From the NCBI GenBank assembly GCA_916610825.1, contig OU744450.1, positions 12,351,307-12,415,306 on the forward strand: a stretch of DNA of 64,000 nt, written 5' to 3'. The stretch is from Haliclystus octoradiatus. Lineage: Eukaryota > Cnidaria > Staurozoa > Stauromedusae > Haliclystidae. The notes beneath the pieces were generated by a model. It was not told the origin of the DNA. It did not search any database and saw nothing but the letters and a program-made list of their open reading frames with translations. Below, one piece after another: positions 1-12,000 of the stretch. Each line of letters opens with the position of its first letter. The first letter of the stretch is position 1. Made by a program: the position numbers and the translations under genes.

Positions 1-3000
1 TTTTTCTTTCTTCAAGTGCTTGAAGCCATTTTGCACTAGTTCCAAGAATAGTAATTCTGAAATGAAAATGTTCCATTATGGTATGTTCAAGACATTTTAC
101 TCAATGGTATAGCTCACAATTAATTGGTCAATCAATACGTTAGCGTAGTTCCTTTGTGAGAAAGATAATGAATTCATAAATGTGAAAATTGCCCAAAAGC
201 GTTTCATGAACAGTTTATGAAATGCATGGAAATCTGGGCAGTTTTGTTTTAACAAACTGTTTATGCCTGTCCAGAATCAATGAACTGTTGCACTCACGTT
301 TGCTAGTTTTAAAATCTGTCACAAAGAGACAAATCTGCTGCATATCTGCAATCATCTAATGTGATTTACTATTGTAATTTTGGAATTTTTAAATTGACCT
401 CTTTAGTAGGCCTTCACATTTGACCTTTTGTACAAATTTGACCTTATTTTGTCACAACTTCATAACCCCATTTGAACAACCAAAATCTAAAATCTAAATT
501 AAATTTTCAATTTGCTTAGGATTATGATATCACTCAAAAGTAAAATAGAGTAAAATGAGATCCATTTTGTATGTAGAACTCCTAAATATTTGTGCAAGTG
601 ACATAGGCCTACATTAAGCTACTGAACTGCCAAGAGAGGTTTGTTAGACTAACATGATATACAAAACAGTGATATACAATATCATATAATTGACATGAAA
701 AATAAATACAAAACCTAAATATAAAATTAATATCAATGTTACCCTGAGGTATAACTTTATCTGTACTAATTATTGTTAATGTGTTGAACATACCCTATAT
801 TCTCCACAAGATCCCATAAGACATATGGATTCGGTTTGAAAGGTGAGCCATCATATAAAACGATAGTTGCACCAACTGCTAATGCAGAGACAAGCCAATT
901 CCACATCATCCATCCAGTCTAAACAGAATGAAAAGTAAGTAATTGAGACAGTATCGCTAACAACGGCAGTACCACTCTTCTATTTCTATTTCATGAGTTC
1001 ATGAAGAGTTTAGGAACCTCATGAATTTTCATGGACATTTCCTTCTGGGCAGGGTCCGATAAAAGGTCCAGCCTTCTGGAATCCCAGAGAAATTCCAAAA
1101 TTTTCTTACAAATTATTTTTATTGACGTTTGACCAATAAATCATTTATAATATCTATTTTCTTCTGAATTTGCTCTAACCTTTTGGAAATTAGGCTTCCT
1201 ACTTTCGTTGTACCCTGCTTCTAGGTTCATAAACAGTCCAAGAACCGGTTTATAAATATGAAATTGTCCAGATATTCATTAACATTTCACAAAAAGTTCT
1301 TGAACATTTTAGCAACTTCACGTTCATGATTGCTACTCATAATGGAATTCCTTCTTGTCCTTTCCATTTACCACCAGAAGATGGTGTGCCTAGCCTACTA
1401 TGTAGTGATATTCACAGATGTCTCTTGTTTTTCTCTCATTCGTTTGTCTAGCTAATTTGTTGTCATTCTCCTTAGCTATTATTTAGTTAATCTTTGTTTT
1501 TTATTCAGATCATCTTCAAAATTGAAAAAAGGTAAAAGCTAGCATCGACATTGATCGACATCTACCAGCAGAACTGTGATCAATGAACCAGTTGTCATGG
1601 AAACACCATTTGATGTATTACATAAAGTTCGCTGAGTTGACTTTTTGGGGAATAGAAGCAGCTTATCAACCAGATATGATTAGATCTGAGGTCAGGTTCA
1701 AAACCAATATAGTGAACTCAAAGAGCCAATTACATGACACCTCTGTTTGGGGCTTTACCAACTATCTCGTGGGTATGCCTGCTTTGTTAATACTAATAGA
1801 TGATATCCTTGGAAAAAATTAAGTAATTTATCAAATTTGTAAGCCAATCGTTCTTAAATTTGGTCTGACTTACAGTGGAATAATACATGATGACGTCATT
1901 ATCTGTCATGTTACCATGCAACACATGCTCCTTCAAATGTTGTATGAGTGTACCCTGTAAGTAGAAAATGGCAACATTTTTATAACAGGTTTACGGAAGC
2001 GATTAATATGGGGTTTCTCTAAGCCAACTTTATCAGTGATAGCTTGAACTTTAGAATATACATTAATAATCCTGAGAGCCAATCTATTGTAGATTTTACA
2101 TTAATCATAGTGCAGTTGTAGAGAGTCTTTGTGAGATATATACTCGAGTACAAAAACAAAAAAATGATCACATGAGCTGCAGATTGAAATTTTTCAAACT
2201 ATAGGCACTAGAGATGAGCCGATCGCAAAATTTACCGATTATTTTTACCGATTATTTGTTACCCGTTATTTGTAATAATCGGTCGGTTAATCGGTAAACA
2301 AAGGAAATTTGAAAAGCAAAATAAAACCTTCAAAATATATAATTTTAGCTCTTTAATCATGCAACTATTGAAGTAGTTTATTGTAAATAAATATATTGTT
2401 TTGAATTTCATTACCATGAACATCATACATCATAATAAATAGAAAGATCACTACAAAATAGATCACTTGAAAGTGTAACATGAAAACTTATTCATGTAAA
2501 AGCCTTGAGTAAAAACCGTATGATATGAAGCTCATAGACATATCATAGACGGAAAAAAGCTGAACACTCACTTAACTTTCAAACAGCAGCCGTGAAACAA
2601 GATGTTTTATTTGAAAACATGTAATTTAAGTCCTCAAGGAAAGAAGTTTTTCGTTAAATGTAAGTCGCTGAGCGAAATCGAACAACAATACAACAATTAT
2701 AAATTAATTAAAAAGATATGCGGTATGAGAATTTGCCAAATAGTCCCTTTAAATTAATTTACTCTCAGTGTATAGGCCTACTTTCGTGTTTGGGCATAAT
2801 TCTTCTGGTGGAAAGTTGTTACGAAAATTGTGAGTTTTCAACAATCAATTGTTTTGGAAATTATTCATTCACAAGTCAAAAATATTTGTGTGTTCTTCTC
2901 ATTAACTCGAATGTGTTGACCTTTTTAGATTCGAACAATAGAAGTGTCAAGTGGGGTGACAAAAAGAATTTAATTGAAGTGCGAATGTAAACAATTCAAT

Positions 3001-6000
3001 GAATTCAATGAAACAATGAAATAATATATTTTGAAAATCTTTCCGTTCATAAATTTGCAGTCAAAACAATAACAAAACAATAACCGGTTCCTCAGCCGAT
3101 TATACTTTATAATCGACCGATTACCGATTATGTTAAAACAAGCCGGTTAATCGGTAGAACCGATTATTTCAGATTAATCGGCTCATTTCTAATAGGCATT
3201 CCTACCCCAGCAGAGTGTACCATGCACTTCGGTTCTCCAGTTGTACCAGACGAATACATGATGAACAATGGATGTGAAAATGGAACAGGGACAAATTGAA
3301 GACATGGTTTCTCATCTGACAGTGCTTGGAATTTATCAAGGAAGATACTACAGAAAACAAAAACCAACATCATTTGATTGACTTTCTGTATCACATTATT
3401 AAAATCATGTAGACTATTCCAACGCTTATTAAATAATCTGCAAGGTTGCACTTTTACGTTGATTTGAAGAAGAAACACAACTGACAAGATTGTTTACATA
3501 TCTTGACTGACAGCTCTGCTTTTGTTTTGAAAAGGAAAACAAGATTGACATTACTGTGATATGGTACTTCTTTGTATTTCCTATGGCAATACAGTCTTCC
3601 TCAGTCAAAAGCCAATGTGCAATGCAAAATGACTTAGTTGTGATTTAGATGCGCCTTTTGATCTATGTCAAAAATCTGAGCCCAAAGAAAAACACAATAA
3701 ATGAACATTTTAAAATATATTAAAATTGTTTACAAGTGTCTATATAGTTGTATGGGCACACCATTTGATAAATTGGTCTTCAAGGATAGTTTACCTGTTT
3801 GGGATATGCTTGATATCAACATCTACTTTTGCCTTTATGTATGGCAGAATAATAACCTTTTCTAGAAAGGGCAATCCTATAAAAAGAAAAAAGTAAACAT
3901 TACATCACCATGCAGGCCAACACAATCTACATCAAGTAATCTTACTAACATTCAGCACCATCAACATTTTTAAATAGTTTTATACGTTTGTTTTATGCAA
4001 CACAATGTACAGTCTGACTTTCCCTTTGGAGCAAATGAAATAGCGGAGGTCATGTAAGGTAAAACATGATAGTTTGCATGGTCATGGGAATGGATATGAG
4101 CTTCAAGCGGAGATAAGATTACCCCTGTGAAAACAACAGTTCATGAAAAAAGTTAATGAAGATCGGGCCATTTAACGTTCATGAACTGTTCATAAACTGT
4201 ATATAAGGTATTCATGAACAGTTCATGAAAGTTTGTCAAGTTCATGAGCTGTTCATGAACAGTTCATGAACTCAACTAATTTGTTTGCAGGGGAAGGCAA
4301 TCTTTGTTTTGTGGAATACAATTATACATACATAAATCTATCCACGATAAAACACTTAGACTTTGTCCAGGTGCATTGTAATTGCAATTCTGTCCTGTGA
4401 TCTCTGAAATCTGTTCTATTAAATGATATAATGTTCATTCAAACAGATATTACAAAAAATACAATTAAGGATTATAGATCTAGACACACGGATAAAACTG
4501 CAATAATAAGATTTTGAAGTCAACATTACCTTTGACAACAGCAGCCAATTTATCTAGATGATTGTGAACCTTTTCATTATAAATTACAGCCTCAACTGAA
4601 AATATCACCTTTGGTTTGATTTGAGTAAATCGATCAAGAACACCCTACCAAACAGAATTGAATACTAATCATCAATGAACTCTGATTCCCTACACATTGC
4701 AGAATAAGCTAATGCCCTACACATTACAGAATAAGCTCATGGATACAAATGCACTTTTCCATAACGAAGTTTCCGTTTCACAGTGCTGAAGTCTCAATTT
4801 TAAGTTCATTGTTCATGAAGTATATATCATCAACATCATCATCATCTTTATTTATCTTTACTCGTATTACGGTTCAGTATAAATACAAAAACAGTTAACC
4901 ACGGTACGACAAAACCCAGGCACCTGGGCATGTGGTGCAAAGAAAAACTTGAGCAAATTCCAAAGAATTTCGATTCCGAAGGCAGAGAAACATTTTTTAA
5001 ATTAATTAATGGCAAGATGAAATGATGGGAGAAAATTCATTCTTTTTTTAAAAATATCACTGCCTAATTTGATTCTATAGCTTGTTAAACATTTTGTGTT
5101 TACAGTTTGGAGGCAAAGAAATAATAAAACTTAAAGATTAACTTTTATTCTCGCAACCTTTGGCCCTAAATTTAGAAACAACAATAGAGATTTGATTGGC
5201 ATGTACTTGTGAATCAGAGGCGGTTTCTTTGAAATTGAAAACGCCAAGCCAATATACGACGCTTGAATGAACTTGTCGGAAACACAGATTCTGTTTAATT
5301 TTCACTCTGGGAGTTGGTTGTAGCTACATTTTGGTTAAATATCATTCTGTACCACTCTACCAAGTTTACCACTCTAATAGTAGTTGTAATATTCTTTTCT
5401 GCTCAACTACTTATGCTGGCTATGTTTTGAAGAACTATGGAAAGTCAAGATTACCATTCAAATGTTTGCTTTGATGCTGCTTTTCTTCATTCGTTTATCC
5501 AGAATTTAAATTCATAATTCAAAGATGAAACACGGCAAAGTTTTACAATTCTAAATTACTAAAACGGAAAGTACTAATAAATATACAATCTTTGTATTGT
5601 ATCTCACATTATTCTAACCGTGGATTTTTCTCTGAGTCTGATTTATGTAGATATAATCTAAATTTTTGTTTGCTTGGAAATGAGTCAGTGTAGGCTATAA
5701 GTCGTAATCTATCGTTTTTCATGGGGAAAATAGTAACTTTTTAGAAAGCAAATTCGAAGTCCAGTTACACCGACTGATGCACCGGTAAGTCATAACCCCT
5801 GCGAAAAAAAGATCATGAGTTCATGAACGTGAAATTGCCCAAAAGTTAATGAATTGTTCAACAACAGTTCATGAACTGTGCATGAACTGTTCATGAACTC
5901 ATGGATTATTTTCGCAGGGGGATCGACGAATAAAAGCTACATATAAACTCAGATGTGTTTCAATCGAATTCGAGACAGAATGTCTATTGATTCAATAATT

Positions 6001-9000
6001 CGGACACATGCATATCCAACCAATCTAACAAAAATTTATTTCATTCTGAAAATCATTCATTTCACGAAAACAAACATGTATTTTTGCTACTTTTTTTGCA
6101 ATGTCACTTTAATCAGAATTCATAGTTGTAAAAATTAAAACATCGTAATTGTTGCATTCCGTAATCAAAATATTCTGAAGATATGTTGCAAAAAATGAGG
6201 TTCCCCGAAGGAAAAATGTTTTGTCGAACCATGCAGTTACCATTAATCAGCTCAATATGTTTTACAGAATGAAGACCATGGAAATACAGCATAAAATTTA
6301 CTCATTTCATTGCGCAATTTCCCAGCAGTACGTATCACAGAGTCTTTGCAAGCGACAAAATATGTAAATGCGCTCAACAAAGGAATTTCTAGTGGCAGCT
6401 CTTGTTGTTCCTTTTACATAGCTGACAATTTCCAAAATGTATTGTTGGGACTTTTTGCACCTGACATTGTGACAAGAATCATTTGCTAAGTTGAACCATG
6501 ATTATCTCTGCAATCCTCTGTTGAATGACTTTTGTTCCATCCAAGGACAATTCTTCCTGCTCTGATCATTGATTGCTGAGACGTAATTGTAAGCTTTGTT
6601 TATGTTGCATAGTAAGATGCCACAGAACGAAAGATGTGGGAGAATGAAGGATTTCATGATATATATTTTTGTTGTTGTGGGGGAAAGAAATGTTTTTTCT
6701 GAGTTCATAGTGTTAGAGGGTTTGAAGAGCTCCATGAACTTAAAACGGAGACAGTAATCAGAATGTCAGAGTCCTTTCTGCTGGAAAACTAGGTAATCTA
6801 GTAATTTCCACTGTTCATGATTATATGCACACATGGCCTTGTTTTGTCTTGGTGGAAAGTAATAGTTGGCCTATTATGTACTTACAGAAACACCAAAATC
6901 AGGAGATGTTGAGCTCCACACAGCACCCAAACTTGCTGCTGCTAGCATAGCTTCCACAGCAAAGCTGCAGTTAGGTATATATCCTTAAAGAAATAGTGAG
7001 AAAATATAAGAGTAAGCATTTCACTTAGCCCATTGAAAGAGAGATAATCATAATCATATTGTAGGGGATTGAAAACCATGCCCCCCCTTTAGCTCCATGC
7101 TCCAAGCTTGACTCCCTTCCCTTCAACTCTGTGCACATCTCTACTGAGTTCATGAACGCATAAACTTTTCATGAAATGCAACTGAACGCTAACTGACTTG
7201 TTCTTCGTGGAGCTGAATTCAACAAATCCTCCAATATTTGAAAGTAGGCTATAATTGCCATTTTATATGCTGAAATGTTTTAATACCATTTATCCAAAGA
7301 CAGTTTTCGATTTTGCATAACAGTCAAATAAAATAGGCTACAACTGAACCTGAATAGCTTAAAAATGGTTTGATGCTAAATGTTACATGTTATTGTTTGA
7401 TCCTAAAATCCCTACACCTTTACAGTGAAACAAACATCCTTTTAAAGGATAAAACATATATTGGCTTACCAACAACTCTGTCATCCTTCTGTACACCACA
7501 ATGTCTCAGTGCAGAGGCCAGGATAGCAACACGATTTCTCAATTGACAAAATGTTACTTTTTGTAAACATTTACCACCCTCACCTTAAAATTGCAAAATA
7601 TGAAAAAACATTCTGATGGTAGCCTGATAAATTAGCTGTTTAAAACACCATATTTTGAGTTGTCATGCAATTACCTATGTGTTTGTCCAGGCCTACATTA
7701 TGTCTTGTAATAAATGTTATTGTTGTTAAACATATACAGTATGTATAAATTAATTATAACCTTCCAACTTTTCAATTCAATCCATTGTTATCTATAATAT
7801 GGCCTATATTGCTGAAATATCATACATGTATTTTTGTTCTTGTTAGCATGCGCTGTGTAATAATCATATAGTTATACAGTTCTCAAATTCTATGATTCAG
7901 AAGTGTCCAAAGTGTGAAGAGTGAGACATCAGAAAATCATGGAAAGTCATTACAAAGCAAAGCTTTGATACCGGTAAGAACATTTCAAACTGACATGTTT
8001 TTCTTTCTCAAATAATTCCTTCAATTTTCACAAACATCACAAATTATCAGTGATATAGATCATTTTCAATAACAAAATCATAACAAAGCACCCAACTAAT
8101 TTTTCTCCGCTTCATGATTAAACTTTACCTGTTGAAATGATAATATAACCTTCAAAATACATTTCCCATATCAATTTGATTTTCATCAGTGGATCGGTCT
8201 GTTGTAATTTTATTGTCCATTACTAAATCTACGGTGGTTAGTTGAGAAGGTAATTGTTGCTAAAGCTGTGCATGAGGAATTTCCCTATCGTCTTGAGTTT
8301 GTAACGGTAGGGGTAATATCAAACTGCAAACTCTTGCAAACTTACCAACCAAGCCCAAAATGTGGAAATGGTCTTGTCTTGTCTTGTCTTGTCATGGGCT
8401 TGTCAACCTGGAAGAATTTTAACCCCCGTCTCAATGATGATGCTTCTTGTGATTTGATTTAATTTGATATGATATATTTCGTCATTTTGACACTTAACAT
8501 TATAGCAACATCATGTTTTAATTAGAAGCTTTTATTCAATTTGGCTGTATGTAGGTGACGAAATAGAGACAAAATCTATCATATCAAATCAGTCAACAAT
8601 ATTTTCTTGGCATGATTTGATAGTTTTACCATAGTGATGTAGTTTTAACAGCATTCAAAGAAAATATTGGAATCATTATTTCAGTACTGCTAAAAAAGAA
8701 ATGAAAACTTCATGCTACTTGGAATCCTACACTGCGGTATTCATCGAAATAATTAAATCACGATTAAGCAGCATCATTGAGACGCGGGGTGGATTTCTTT
8801 CAGATTGACAAGCCCATGGGTCTAGATAAGAAGACCATTTACAAGTTTTGGGCATGGTTGGTAAACTTGCAAGAGTTTGCAATTTGGTAATTTTCACCTA
8901 CTGAGGTTTAAGGGGATTTAAAACTCTCTAGTAAACTTGGGTGTGCAATAAAGATAACAACTAGTACAGCCCTTATTGTATCTGCATAACTGTCCAGAGG

Positions 9001-12000
9001 TCAGCTTTGAATTGGATTAGGTAGGTTATACATGACGTCTTAATGGTGGAAAAAATAAAACATTTTGGTTCAGATCTATTCATCCGATCCAACCAAATCC
9101 AAATCTGATTATTCAATATGGCGAACATTTTCCTGGATAAAATATTACGCAAAGTGAACCTGAAAATGTAATTTCTTGAAAAAAAAAGGATTGTAAATGA
9201 TCAGATAGTAAACCAAGGCTGCATATGTATACGATGGACATTAATGTCAACAGCTCAGGATCTATTAATAATACTTTTGAGGAAATCAAAAAATCCGAGG
9301 CGGTCTAACCCGAATTTGATCACAGAAAACCGATCCGATCCGACAATAAAAAATATATATCTAAATCCGGAAAATATCCGTTCGGATCAAATTCGCAGGA
9401 TTACTAACTATAGGTATCTATTAGGATATCAATATTATAGACTGTATTTTCTCTTAATGACCTGTTATTTGTGATCTTTTTAATAAACATAATAATAACA
9501 GGTCAACCTTGGGCCAAATTCTATCAGCTAGGATATTGTTAGAAGGCAGCAGGACAGATCAAAATGACATTGTTGCAATTTTTATTGACTTCAAAAAGGC
9601 CTTTGACTCTGTCTTAAGATGCAGAATCCCAGAAATATTAGATTTCTATAATGCACCTAATTGTTCTTATCAATGCTATTATGTCCATTTATTCTTCTAC
9701 TTCCGCTTTTGTTAGAACTCACTGTAAGAAGTTATAATAATATCAAGAAATAGAAAACGAATAATGTTGGTATATACTTCAACTTTAATAATTGATAAAA
9801 TAACACAATATAGTAAAACGTGTATAATTGACTTTAATAATAAAATTGTATTAATCTTGATATATATGTATAATTACTGCTTATTAAATGTGCAGATAAT
9901 ATCAAATATAATATACAAATTATTTAGTTCATAAAATGTCCACGTATATAAAATGACGTCTAGATCAGAAGACGATTGAAATTGAAAAGCGATATATAGT
10001 TCATCTAACCACTCCTTCATTTGAAATATCTAAAATGAGGCTATGAAAAGGAGGCTAATAATTTATTGGCTTCAATATAAAATCCATACTGAATATATTA
10101 CGGATACATTAAAATACTTAATAATAATTAAACTACATCCCACCCAGATCTCAAGATCTACAAGTGTTAAATAACTTTGAAAGTAGGACAAAAAGTTTGT
10201 ATATAATAAATGTTAAATTACAAATATAAAATGTTAAGTTCTTTCATAATCTTGCAACCATTGTGGTGGTCGTCGCTGTCGAATAGGACGGTCAATAATA
10301 TTTCGGACAACATCATTTTCATTTTGGTCATCAGATAAATTAATTTCATCATCATTGACATTGTTATCGTCATCAGCATCAGATGAAGCTTCAGATAAAT
10401 GATCTGTAATAACATGAGTATCATCAATACAAGAATCAGTAACTGCGCCAGATTGGCGATGGCGCAAATGAGCTACATGTCTGTAGGAAGAGGTACCATT
10501 AATATTAACGTCAATCTTTTGTGCAGATACCTGCTTAATAACTATTCCAGACAACCAATTTTCAAAACATCTTGTATTATCTGATGGTTTTACCCATACT
10601 AAATCACCTTCATTAAACATAATTGTAAATTCGTTTACATTTCTCTCAGGAACTATAAACTTTAATCTAGGTTGATATAAAAATAATTGCCAAGCAGGCG
10701 GAATTGGTAAACGATCTGATGGTGTATTATTATACCAATATAACGCATTAAAAATCGAACATCGTGATCTAGCTGCAAAACATTTTATAGTACGATGATG
10801 ACGCTCAATAATACCGTTTCCCTGAGGTCGATAAACAGCACGTGGGCTTAACAATACACTCCATTCTGCACAAAATGTAACAACTTTATGTGATTTAAAT
10901 GTAGAATAATTATCCCATACAATTTCATTAGGTGGTCCACGTTCAGTAAAAATATTTAATAGATTACGCAATAACTCGTCTTCTCCTTCGTTTGAAATTT
11001 GGCGCCATATGGCATAACGAGAGGGTCCACAATCAATAATAGTTAAATACTTTTTTCCTCTATATTTGGACACATCAATAGCCAAACGTAACCAATTAGT
11101 TGCAACAGATAAATCACCATGCTCCCATCTAATTGGTGAAGGATCGATAGATTGACAAACATCACAAGTAGCAATAATATTCTTAACTTCAGTATCATTA
11201 ATTGATTCAATACCTGCTTTTTCAGCTAACCATTTTGTGCGATAAAATCCACCATGAATCAAATTATGAGCTTGTGATAAATTATTAACATTAATATTTG
11301 ATTCATTGTTCGTAACTGCTGCAGTAATATTTAAAGTATCATCTTTGTTCTTTAAACAATCATTTCTATTATTTAACCACGATACTGGCACACGAGTTAA
11401 ACAATCAGCAAGATTATCAGCCGACCGAATCAATTTAACATTAATAATTAGATTATATTCATTAACAATGGAACAAATCAAATCAAGACGGCGTCTTATT
11501 AACAACTCACTTTGCGCCTTTGTTGAAAAACGTTTTTTACCACATAATGAATCAGATACCCAACGATATACAGATGCAGAATCAGTCATAACATCAAATT
11601 TATCTAATTGCCATGCTACTGCTAAATTAATACCACGAACAACAGCATCAAGTTCAGCTATGTTAATATGAGCTTCATCTTTTCGCAGCCACGACGCATC
11701 CTCTACTATTTCACCGTCAACTTGCAAAGCGACACCCATACCAATAGAACTGGCGTCACACCATACTTGACAATCTTGAATAACGGGAATATTCCAGCGT
11801 CCACAGGCAGGATCATCTTTTAAAACCTTATCTAATACTTCTCTAACTTTCTTTGTAATAATTATTGGTAAAACAACATCCCATGAGTGAATAGTTGATA
11901 AACGTTTTAAATAACTGCAATAAATACGTAACCAATTACAAACAGGATGGATTCCGATTAATCGGCCACACAATGAATATAATTCCCTCTTTGTTAAAGT

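Noticed and set aside
3164..3487. 107-residue minus-strand frame as a separate gene
   Set aside because: Its middle is AACS exon 8; the rest is intron and transposon read-through.
11306..11671. 121-residue plus-strand frame
   Set aside because: Antisense shadow of the pol polyprotein, no family resemblance.
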